Source: Buchnera aphidicola (Floraphis choui) (GTDB lineage Bacteria > Pseudomonadota > Gammaproteobacteria > Enterobacterales > Enterobacteriaceae). From it: a stretch of DNA of 64,000 nt. The notes below the pieces were generated by a model that was not told where the DNA came from, searched no databases, and saw only the letters and a list, made by a program, of their open reading frames with translations. The DNA is taken from assembly GCA_039830045.1 (NCBI GenBank), contig CP140044.1:186001-250000 (forward strand), read 5' to 3'. The position numbers and the translations under genes were made by a program. Numbering within the stretch: position 1 is the first letter of the stretch; every line of letters starts with the position of its first letter. Shown one piece after another: positions 45,839-54,768 of the stretch.

Positions 45839-47165
45839 CTATATAGCTCGTGTATTAACTTTATAAATAAATTTCCACGTTCTTGAAAATTAGAAAATTG
45901 ATCTAAACTACTACAACCAGGAGATAGCAAAACTATATCTCCTGGTTGTACTACTTTTGTTATACAATACATTACATTATTTAATGTATTTAAGCGTACT
46001 GATTTTTTAGGACATAATTTAAAGAGTATATTTTTGCTTTTTCCATAACAATAAATAATTATTTTTTTATTTTTTAAATAAGGTATTAGTGAAGAAAAAT
46101 TTTCTGACTTTCCATCTCCTCCTAATATTAACCTTATTTTCCCTTTTACGTTTGGTAAAATATTATTAATAGCTGCTTTTGTACTTCCGATATTTGTTGA
46201 TTTAGAATCATTAATCCATTTTATGTTGTCTTTTTTATGTATTAATTGAAATCGATGTGGTAATCCTAAAAAAGTTTTTAATGCTTTTAAACTAATTTTA
46301 ATGTTTATTTTCAAATTATGAACTATTGCTAATGCAGATAATGCGTTAACATAATTATGTTGACCTGATATTAATAACTTGTTAGAATTCAATAATTTTT
46401 TTGAGTTATAACATAGCCAAATATTATCATGTATTTTTTTTAAATTATATTTTCCTTTATTAATTCCAAATGTAATATAATGTTTTTGTTTATATTTTAC
46501 ATTAGACAACAAGTTGTCTTCTAAGTTTATAATAGTAAATTTTGCATTATTATAGATTTTTAATTTTTTTTGTATATAATCATTAATTCCTAATGGATAT
46601 CTATCCATATGATCAGAACTAATATTAAGTATAATTGCAATTTTAGCTTTTAAGCTAAAAGTAGTTTCTAATTGAAAACTAGATAATTCTAATATATAGA
46701 ATTCTGAAGGATAGTTTAATATATTTAATGCAGGGACTCCAATATTACCACCTACATGTGCTTTAAATCCAGCTAGATCTAGTATGCTTTTTACCATCAT
46801 GGTTACTGTGCTTTTTCCATTAGAACCAGTAATAGCAATAATTGGAATATTAGTTTCTCTAACAAATAATTCAATATCTCCAATAATTTCAATACCTATT
46901 TTATTAGCGTATACCAATGCTGGGTGTGATAATGCTATTCCAGGACTTACAATAATTAAATTAGATTCTTGAATCCAGGTATAATTTATTGAACCGGTAT
47001 GATAATTTATTTTTTTAAATTGTATTATAGTTTGGATATATTTTGGATTTATGACAAAATCTATTATTTTAGGATAAATATTCCGTGATATAAAAAATTT
47101 TAAACAGGAAATTCCTGTTAATCCCATTCCAAAAATTAATATTTTTTTTTATTATAATTATACAT
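45835..47165 (-). CDS. murD: UDP-MurNAc-L-Ala--D-Glu ligase, frameshifted at a poly(A) run
   Basis: MurD adds D-Glu to the murein precursor. The uninterrupted part starts at ATG 47127 (MGLTGISCLKFF) and lacks the first Rossmann strand. From ATG 47165, 1 bp after the mraY stop, the frame reads MYNYNKKKY and stops. Adding one A to the run of nine (47142-47150) gives MYNYNKKKILIFGMGLTG, matching E. coli MADYQGKNVVIIGLGLTG. The joined protein is 443 residues (E. coli 438), with AITGSNGKSTVT, SSFQLETT, SDHMDRY and SGQHNYVNALAALA. Without slippage only an N-terminally cut protein could be made, missing part of the UDP-binding fold. Confidence 0.93.
47142..47150 (-). other. Poly(A)9 frameshift site in murD
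   Basis: Nine A on the coding (minus) strand at codons 6-8. Ten A would restore one frame for the full protein. Confidence 0.85.
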
Positions 47166-47166
47166 T

Positions 47167-48246
47167 TTAATGGACCTTAAATATTAAAATAAGACCTAAT
47201 AGTGTAAATATTAAAGAAATAATCCATACTCGTACTATCAATCTTGGTTCTGGACAATCCTGTAATTCATAATGATGGTGTATGGGTGTCATTTTAAAAA
47301 ATTTTTTCTTTGTTAACTTAAAATATACTATTTGGATAATTACTGATAAAGCTTCGATAACAAAAATTCCACTCATAACACAAAATATTATTTCTTGGTG
47401 CAATAATATTGCTATAATTCCTATTACTCCTCCTAAAGGTAGAGATCCAATGTCTCCCATAAAAATTTTTGCTGGATAAGTATTAAACCATAAAAATCCC
47501 AATCCTGATCCTATTATAGCTGAACAAAAAATCGTTAATTCGCTAATGTTAGGTATATATATAATATTAAAATATTGTGCATAATGTAAATTTCCAGAAA
47601 TTAATGATAATATATATAGTCCTAAAGTTACGAAAATTATAGGAACAATTGCTAATCCATCTAATCCATCTGTTAAGTTTACAGAATTGCTAGTACCTAC
47701 TAATATTAAATATGATAAAAATACATGTATTATACCAATATTTATTGTAATATTTTTATTCATTGGATAAATAACTTGAAGAATGAAGTTATTTTGGTTA
47801 TCATAATAAATTATGATTATAGAAATAATTGAAATTACAGATAGAAATAAAAATTTCCATTTAGATGGTAATCCAGTAGATGTTTTAAAGTAAACTTTTC
47901 TATAATCATCTATAAATCCTACTAACCCGAATCCTATTAAAATTATTAATGTGTACCAAATATATATATTTGATAGATTAGACCATAATGTAATAGATAT
48001 AGTAATAGATAATAATATTAGTATTCCTCCCATAGTAGGTATATTTTTTTTATTATAATGAGTTTTTGGACCACAATTTCGAATAGTTTGATAAATTTTG
48101 TTTTTTTTTAAAATTTTAATTAAATATAATCCAAAGATTAGAGAAAAAAATAATGATGTAAACAAACTAATAATAGAGAAATAGATTAAGTATGGTAATT
48201 TGTTAAAATTTTCGCAAAAAAAATATTTAATAAAAAGTGTGATCAT
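47167..48246 (-). CDS. mraY: Phospho-MurNAc-pentapeptide translocase
   Basis: MraY transfers phospho-MurNAc-pentapeptide to undecaprenyl phosphate, forming lipid I. The 359-residue protein (E. coli 360) has about ten membrane helices, the Asp-rich motif GLVGFIDDYRK, VNLTDGLDGLA, and WFNTYPAKIFMGDIGSLPLG, followed by the histidine motif MTPIHHHYEL. Its start overlaps the murF end by 20 bp. Confidence 0.97.
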   Translation of the reverse strand: MITLFIKYFFCENFNKLPYLIYFSIISLFTSLFFSLIFGLYLIKILKKNKIYQTIRNCGPKTHYNKKNIPTMGGILILLSITISITLWSNLSNIYIWYTLIILIGFGLVGFIDDYRKVYFKTSTGLPSKWKFLFLSVISIISIIIIYYDNQNNFILQVIYPMNKNITINIGIIHVFLSYLILVGTSNSVNLTDGLDGLAIVPIIFVTLGLYILSLISGNLHYAQYFNIIYIPNISELTIFCSAIIGSGLGFLWFNTYPAKIFMGDIGSLPLGGVIGIIAILLHQEIIFCVMSGIFVIEALSVIIQIVYFKLTKKKFFKMTPIHHHYELQDCPEPRLIVRVWIISLIFTLLGLILIFKVH

Positions 48247-49615
48247 GATTATATTCCTGAACTAATTTATTTACTATTATTTCTAATTTTTCACTTCTAG
48301 ATCCTTTTATTAAGATCGCTATTTTTTTATGTAAATATATTTTTTTAAATAGATTATTCATTAGTTCATTTAATGAAGTATAATGTTTTCCTTTTTTACT
48401 ATTTATACTTATTTCTTTACTTAGTTTTCCAATACTCATAACTTCATTTATTTTAGAAGCATGCATAGTTTTTCCAATTATTTGATGATATAAAATATTC
48501 ATTTTTCCAAGTTCGGACATATCGCCAGCAATAAAAATTGTGTGACCTGGCATATTTTCTAAAACTTTAATTGCTGCTGTCATTGATCCAACATTAGAGT
48601 TGTAGGTATCATTGATAACAATTTTGTGTTTATTTAATTTAATAACTTCTAATCTTCCACAAATCTTTGGAATTTTAGATAGCCCAAGTTGAATAAATTT
48701 TAAAGGAATTTTTAACGCTACTGCTATAGCGGTTGCAGCTAGAGCATTAGAAACATTGTGTAGTCCTAATAGAGGTATATTAACATTTATCTTTCCATAT
48801 GGAGAATGTAACAAAAAAGAAGAACCTGTATCACTTAAAGAAATATTACTTGCAAATAGTTGACTTTTTTTATTAATTGAAAACCAAATTATATTTCTAT
48901 CTTTTATTTTTTTTTTCCATTGTTTCCAGCAATGGCTATCTGCATTTAATATAGCTGTACCTGTTTTAGGTAGTCCAAAAAAAATTTCTTGTTTTGCTTT
49001 AGAGACCCCCAGCAAAGATCCAAATCCGTCTAAATGTGAATGATAAATGTTATTTATTAATACAATATTAGGTCTGGTTAATTTAGTTGCGTATAAAATT
49101 TCTTTGAAATTATTTGCTCCAATTTCAATTATAGCGTATTTATGTAATAAATTGAGATTTAGTAGAGTTAGTGAAACTCCAATATTATTATTTAAATTTT
49201 GAAATGTTGATAAAGTTTTTCCACAAGTTTTAAATATAGTAGTAGCTATTTCCTTAACAGATGTTTTTCCAGATGACCCAGTCAAAGCAATAATTTTAGC
49301 ATTACTTTGTGTTCTAACCCATAGTGCTATTTTTCCTAAAGCTATAGTAGTGTTTTTTACAACTATTTGTGGTGTACTGATATTAAGTCTTTTTTCTAAT
49401 AGTATTGCTATAGCTCCTTTTTCTATGGCTTCATGGATAAAATTATGTGCATCAAAGTTTTTTCCAATTAAAGCAATGAATAAACATTGTGGATGTATGT
49501 TTTTTGAATTAGTACTAATGGAATTGCAAATTAAATCATATTCTTTGTTAAAACTTTTATTGTGTAAAACCCCGTTTGTAATTAAACATAGTTGCTTTAG
49601 AGATACTGAAATCAT
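48227..49615 (-). CDS. murF: UDP-MurNAc-tripeptide--D-Ala-D-Ala ligase
   Basis: MurF adds the D-Ala-D-Ala made by DdlB to complete the pentapeptide. The 462-residue protein (E. coli 452) has the P-loop ALTGSSGKTSVKEI, IEIGANNFKEI, LGLHNVSNALAATAIA and NDTYNSNVGSM. It follows the murE stop by 5 bp. The frame is continuous. Confidence 0.97.
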   Translation of the reverse strand: MISVSLKQLCLITNGVLHNKSFNKEYDLICNSISTNSKNIHPQCLFIALIGKNFDAHNFIHEAIEKGAIAILLEKRLNISTPQIVVKNTTIALGKIALWVRTQSNAKIIALTGSSGKTSVKEIATTIFKTCGKTLSTFQNLNNNIGVSLTLLNLNLLHKYAIIEIGANNFKEILYATKLTRPNIVLINNIYHSHLDGFGSLLGVSKAKQEIFFGLPKTGTAILNADSHCWKQWKKKIKDRNIIWFSINKKSQLFASNISLSDTGSSFLLHSPYGKINVNIPLLGLHNVSNALAATAIAVALKIPLKFIQLGLSKIPKICGRLEVIKLNKHKIVINDTYNSNVGSMTAAIKVLENMPGHTIFIAGDMSELGKMNILYHQIIGKTMHASKINEVMSIGKLSKEISINSKKGKHYTSLNELMNNLFKKIYLHKKIAILIKGSRSEKLEIIVNKLVQEYNHDHTFY

Positions 49616-49620
49616 ATCTA

Positions 49621-51101
49621 TTATTCCAATAGTTGTTTAATTGTTACATGATCAGAAAAATAATAAATTTTATTTTTTATAATTTGGTATTCTTCATGAC
49701 CTTTCCCTAAAATAACAATATAATCATCAACATTAGCATGGGTTATAGAAAATTGAATTGCTTTTTTTCGGTTTAATATAATGTGAATATTTTTTTTGTG
49801 TTGACATCCTTTTAAAATGTCTCTAATGATTTCTATTGGGTTTTCATTTCTGGGATTATCATTAGTTAGAATTATTGTATCAGCTATATTTTCAGCCATT
49901 CTTCCCATTAAGGATCGTTTTGATTTATCTCTATCTCCTCCACATCCAAAAACGCACCATATTTTATTACGACATATTTTTCGAATAGATTGTAATGCAT
50001 TTTTAAAAGCATCTTCATTATGTGCATAATCAATTACAATAAATGGTTTATTTGGAGTTTTAAAAATTTGCATTCTTCCATGAACATTTGTTATTTTTTT
50101 GCATGTATTTACTAAGCGATCAAATGGATATCCTAGTTCTAATAAAGCAGCTAGAGCTAATAGCAAATTGATAATATTAAAATGTCCAATTAATTTACTT
50201 TTTAATACTCCTTGCCCCCAACTAGATTTAAAATAAATATAATTTATATGTGTATTATGTATAATATGATATGAATGAATCCATTTCTTAAAAGACAAAC
50301 AATTAAAATTTTTGTTTATACTTACTGCAATAACTTTTTTTTTATTTAACATTTTAACTAGATTGTTTCCAGTACAATCATCTATGTTTATTATGAATTT
50401 TTTTATTTTGTTTTGAGTAAAAAAATTTAATTTTGCTTGTATGTAGCTTTTTACAGTTTTGTGATAATCTAAATGATCTGATGTAACGTTTGTGAGTATT
50501 GCTATAGAAAAACGTAATTTTGATATTCTATTTTGTACGATTCCATGCGAAGAAACTTCCATAGCAATTGTTCTGATATTATTAATTGACATTTCATGTA
50601 AAAATTTTTGTATATTTATAGAAGATTCAGTTGTATTTTTAGATGGTTTTAGATTATTATATATTCCATTTCCTAAAGTACTCATAATTCCTATTTTGTA
50701 GTTTAATAGATGACCCCATTGAGAAATAATGTTGGTTACAGTGCTCTTTCCATTAGTTCCAGTAATTCCGATAAGTGTTAAATTTGTATTAATTTTATAA
50801 TATCTACTTGATATTTCAAATAAATATTTAGATAATTTAAAAAAACTAATTATTGGAATATCATTTTTTATATATATTATATTTCCATGATTTTCTTTTT
50901 TTTTGTTTCATAGAGGATAGCTTTTGCTCCATTTTTGATAGCTTTTTTAATAAAAATCTTTCCATGATATTTAGTTCCTTGTAGAGCAAAAAATAAATTT
51001 CCTGAAGTTGCTTCTTTGCTATTGGATGTTATTCCAGTTATTTTATGTGATTTCATTATGTTTATCCAAGGTTTTAATAAATTTTTTAAATTTTGTTTCA
51101 T
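49621..51101 (-). CDS. murE: UDP-MurNAc-tripeptide synthetase (DAP-adding), frameshifted at a poly(A) run
   Basis: MurE adds meso-diaminopimelate to the murein precursor. The gene is split: 50877-51101 encodes the N-terminal 74 residues (MKQNLKNLLKPW), and the remaining catalytic frame has its first ATG at 50685. Adding one A to the run of nine (50896-50904) joins them with no stop between, giving KKKENHGNIIYI, then IGITGTNGKSTVTN with the P-loop Lys at 119 as in E. coli. The full protein is 493 residues (E. coli 495), with SSHGIVQNR, SDHLDYH and DDNPRNE (DAP recognition). Neither fragment alone could work, so rescue or loss is expected. Confidence 0.93.
50896..50904 (-). other. Poly(A)9 frameshift site in murE
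   Basis: Nine A on the coding strand. In the genomic frame translation ends 17 bp later (TAA 50877-50879). Ten A opens the frame through to 49621. Confidence 0.88.
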
Positions 51102-51123
51102 GTTTTTATCCGTAGTTTATATT

Positions 51124-52838
51124 TTAGTAAATGTGTAAATTATCAGGTTTTACATTAATTGTTCTCAATACAAAACCCATAATTGAACTAAATACTGGAG
51201 CAGATATTGTTCCTCCGTAATAATTTCCTGCTCTCGGGTCATTAATCATGACAACTAAGGCAAATTGTGGGTTACTAATAGGAGCAATTCCTACAGCATA
51301 AGCAACGTATCGATTGATATATTTTCCATTTAAATCAGTTTTTTTTGCAGTTCCTGTTTTCACTGCTACTTTGTATCCTTTAATTGCTGCTTTTACTCCT
51401 ACACCTCCTGGTTCAGTAACTGATTCAAGCATATTCAAAACAATTTTTACTAAAGGTTTAGAGAATATTTGTGTTCCATTAATTTTTTTGTTGATTTTAA
51501 TTATAGACAGTGGTTTGTATAATCCATATCTACCAATAATTGTATAAACATTAGCTAGTTGTAGTGGGGTAACCATTAATCCATATCCAAAAGAAAATGT
51601 TGCTTTATCTAGATTAGTCCAATATTTTTTTTTTGGATATTTTCCACTTTTTTCTCCTATTAATCCTACATTAGTAGATTTTCCTAAACCGAATCTAGAA
51701 TAAATATCGGTTAAGGCAGATGCTGGCATTGATAGTGCTAATTTTGATACACCTGTATTACTTGACTTTTTTAAAATATCAGTAATAGATAATTTTTCAT
51801 GGTATGACACATCGTGTATTGTATGTTTATTTATTGTAAATGGAGTGGTATCGACTATAGATTGTGGAGTTATTATTTTTTTTTGCAAAGCTTTCATAAT
51901 TACCATAGGTTTAACTGTAGATCCAGGCTCAAATATATCAGTAATAGCTTTATTACGAATTAATTCCATAGATACTTTTTTTAGGTTATTTGGATTATAA
52001 GTAGGACTGTTAACCATAGCTAGGATTTCTCCAGTTTTAATATTAGTTAAAATAGCTGTTCCAGATTGGGCTTTATTGAAGTTAACAGCATGACTTAATT
52101 CTCGATATATTATCGTTTGTAGTTTTATATCTATACTTAAATTTATATCGTGTGGTATACTTTTTTTAATTAATGAAATATTTTCAACAACATTTCCAAA
52201 TTTGTCTGTTCTTATTTTTCTCTTACCTGGAGTGCCTGTAAGAATTGTATTAAAACTTTTTTCTACTCCTTCAATTCCTATTCCATCTATATCGGTTAAT
52301 CCAATTAATTGCGAAATTAATTTACCGGATGGATAATATCTTTGAAAGTCTTCAATGATATATATTCCTGGTAAATGTAGTGTTTTTATGTATTCTCCAA
52401 TTTCTGGACTTACTTTTCGAGCTAAGTATGTAAACCTACTATTTTTAAAATGATTAATTTTGTATATAATTTTTTTTAAAGGAATAGACAATACTTGTGA
52501 TAATGCTTCCCACTTTTTATTTATAATTATTTTTTTTTTAGAAAAAATAGTTTTGGATCAATACAAATAGTGTTTGCAGGTATACTTAATGCTAATAAAT
52601 TTCCTGATCTATCTCTAATTATTCCTCTTGAATTTGGTTCTAATTGTGTTCTAAATGATCGTGTGTCACCTTCTTGTGTTAGTTGCTTAGCTTTAAATAA
52701 TTGTAATATAGTTATTTTAAATAAGGTTATAGCAATAGAAAAAATAATTATACTAAATAAAATGATAAGTCGATTATTAAATTTATAATTTTTTTGTCGA
52801 AAGTGCGTAAATTTTTTGTTATAAATGATGTACTTCAT
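51124..52838 (-). CDS. ftsI: Septal transpeptidase FtsI (PBP3), frameshifted at a poly(A) run
   Basis: FtsI cross-links septal murein. The N-terminal frame (52527-52838, 103 residues) has a membrane helix (about 23-45) and GDTRSFRTQLEPNSRGIIRDR; it ends in Lys codons and TAA. The second frame (51124-52491) holds the rest. Adding one A to the run of ten (52530-52539) joins them through INKKWEALSQVLSIPL, matching E. coli RWKALANALNIPL. The joined protein is about 571 residues (E. coli 588) and the active-site Ser falls at 307, as in E. coli (PGSTVKPM), followed by SSNTGVS and KTGTAKK. Without slippage the membrane anchor is separated from the enzyme. Confidence 0.93.
52530..52539 (-). other. 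Poly(A)10 frameshift site in ftsI
   Basis: Ten A on the coding strand, followed at once by TAA in the genomic frame (52527-52529). Eleven A restores the full protein. Confidence 0.88.
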
Positions 52839-52872
52839 AAGCGTGAAAACTTCCTAATATATAGGTAGAGGG

Positions 52873-53187
52873 CTATTGTAAAATAATATTCTCTTGAGAT
52901 GGATCAAGAAACGTCATATTCAATTTTTCTATAGCATATTTTTCAATCCTGCTATGAGAAGTTAATAAAATTTTTTCTAATATTAAATTATTCCATTCTG
53001 TTTTTATCCTTTTTTCAACCGTATTTAATTGTTCTTCTTGTGAAATTAATAATCTTGTTTTATGAATTATAGTAACTATTGATATTGCAGAAATTGTAAT
53101 CATTAGTAGTAAAATTAACACTTTTTTATGAATTGTCATTAAATCATTTAAAATTATTTTAGATAAAGTATAAGTATCATTTTTCAT
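52873..53187 (-). CDS. ftsL: Cell division protein FtsL
   Basis: FtsL is a small bitopic divisome protein that pairs with FtsB. The 104-residue protein (E. coli 121) has a membrane helix at about 24-42 (VLILLLMITISAISIVTII), then HKTRLLISQEEQLN and the coiled-coil segment, ending LDPSQENIILQ as in E. coli DPSQENIVVQ. It starts 4 bp after the rsmH stop. Confidence 0.94.
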   Translation of the reverse strand: MKNDTYTLSKIILNDLMTIHKKVLILLLMITISAISIVTIIHKTRLLISQEEQLNTVEKRIKTEWNNLILEKILLTSHSRIEKYAIEKLNMTFLDPSQENIILQ

Positions 53188-53191
53188 TGGT

Positions 53192-54124
53192 TCATCGCTT
53201 TTCAGAAATCCTCAAAATTGCACTACGTGATTTTGGATTATTTTTAACTTCGGTTTCTGTTGGTATAATTTTATTAATAATTTTTAATGATATTTTTTTT
53301 AAATTACATATTTGTACTTCATTTATAGCTATTCCAGTTGGAATAAATGGATATTTACTATTTTTAATTAGAAAGTTTTTAACTATTCGATCTTCAAGTG
53401 AATGAAAGCTAATAATTGCTAAACGACCTCCGGGAGCTAATATTTTTAGTGCATATTTTAAAGCTTTTTTAAGTTCAATAAGTTCTTCATTAATATGTAT
53501 CCTAATAGCTTGAAAGGTTTTTGTAGCAGGATTTTTATTACGTTTTGGAACGATATGTTTTATAATATTAACTAATTCATTTGTATTAGTAATAGGTTTA
53601 ATTTTATTTTGATAAACAATGCTTTTAGCTATCTTTTTTGCGAAGCGTTCTTCTCCAAATTCATATAATACTTTTGAAATAGATTTTACGTTGGATTTTT
53701 TAAGCCATTCTGATGCTGTAATTCCCTCGTTTGGGTTCATACGCATGTCCAGTGGTCCATTTAGTAAGAAAGAAAAACCTCTATTAGAATTTTTAATCTG
53801 AATAGATGATACTCCTAAATCTAGGAGTATTCCATCAACTTTTTTCTTTAATGACATCTTTTGAAAATTTTTTAAAACATTAGAAAAATTTCCTGGAATA
53901 ACTTGCATTCTACGATCTTGTATTGTACGCGCTATATTAATAGAAAATGGATCTTTATCAATAGCATATAGTTTACCTTTTTGATCTAGTTTTTTTAAAA
54001 TTTCTTTTGAATGCCCTCCGCATCCAAATGTACAATCAATATATATTCCGCCTTTTTTTATGTTTAAATATTTAATTGTTTCTGTTTTTAAAACAGGAAT
54101 ATGAGTATAATGTATAAAGTTCAT
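53192..54124 (-). CDS. rsmH: 16S rRNA (cytosine(1402)-N4)-methyltransferase
   Basis: RsmH (MraW) methylates C1402 of 16S rRNA with SAM. The 310-residue protein (E. coli 313) shows GIYIDCTFGCGGHSKEIL (SAM site), LLDLGVSSIQ, FQAIRIHINEEL and the C-terminal GGRLAIISFHSLEDRIVK. It heads the dcw cluster; mraZ, which precedes it in E. coli, is absent. Confidence 0.97.
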   Translation of the reverse strand: MNFIHYTHIPVLKTETIKYLNIKKGGIYIDCTFGCGGHSKEILKKLDQKGKLYAIDKDPFSINIARTIQDRRMQVIPGNFSNVLKNFQKMSLKKKVDGILLDLGVSSIQIKNSNRGFSFLLNGPLDMRMNPNEGITASEWLKKSNVKSISKVLYEFGEERFAKKIAKSIVYQNKIKPITNTNELVNIIKHIVPKRNKNPATKTFQAIRIHINEELIELKKALKYALKILAPGGRLAIISFHSLEDRIVKNFLIKNSKYPFIPTGIAINEVQICNLKKISLKIINKIIPTETEVKNNPKSRSAILRISEKR

Positions 54125-54288
54125 AATTTTAACTTAATATTGTTTTTTTAATTATATGCTTTTTAATATCTTAAAAACGAATATTTTAGTATAACTTAAA
54201 CTATAAGATATATATTTATTATATTCAAAATTTTGTTTTATAGTTTAAAAATTTATTAGTCATTTTAGTTAAACGCAAATTATAATAA

Positions 54289-54768
54289 TTAATTTCTAGA
54301 AATGCTTATAATTCCTGAGCGAGAAATTTCAATAATTTCAGATATATCTCGTATAACTGCTAAATATGAGTCTAATTTATTGCTAGTTCCAGATAGTTGT
54401 ACGGTATAATGTAAAGATGTTACGTTTACTATTATTCCTTGAAAAATGTCCGTAATTTGTTTAAGTTCTTTTCGGGTATTACTTGTAATACTTTTAATCT
54501 TAATTAGTATAATTTCTCGTTCTAAGTAATTTTCGTATTCTATTTCGGTAACTTGTAAGACGTCTATTAATTTGTGCAACTGTTTTTCAATTTGTTCAAT
54601 TACTTTTTCGTCTCCCTTAGTTTGTATTGTCATTTTAGATAAGGATGGATCTTCTGTTGGTGCTACTGTGATGCTGTCTATGTTATATCCTCTTTGTGAG
54701 AATAAGCCTATTACTCTTGATAATGATCCAGATTCATTTTCTAACAAAATAGATATAATTCTTTTCAT
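54289..54768 (-). CDS. ilvH: Acetolactate synthase III, regulatory subunit
   Basis: IlvH carries ACT domains that confer valine inhibition on IlvI. The 159-residue protein (E. coli 163) begins MKRIISILLENESGSLSRVIGLFSQRGYNIDS (ACT domain) and continues to RSGIISISR. Its start overlaps the ilvI end by 4 bp, giving translational coupling. Retention of the regulatory subunit suggests that feedback control of branched-chain amino-acid supply could persist. Confidence 0.96.
   Translation of the reverse strand: MKRIISILLENESGSLSRVIGLFSQRGYNIDSITVAPTEDPSLSKMTIQTKGDEKVIEQIEKQLHKLIDVLQVTEIEYENYLEREIILIKIKSITSNTRKELKQITDIFQGIIVNVTSLHYTVQLSGTSNKLDSYLAVIRDISEIIEISRSGIISISRN

Noticed and set aside
51124..52491. 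C-terminal FtsI frame as a separate gene starting at TTG 52491
   Set aside because: Conserved FtsI sequence continues upstream of that TTG in the same frame, and the N-terminal half is directly adjacent and joins at the poly(A) run.
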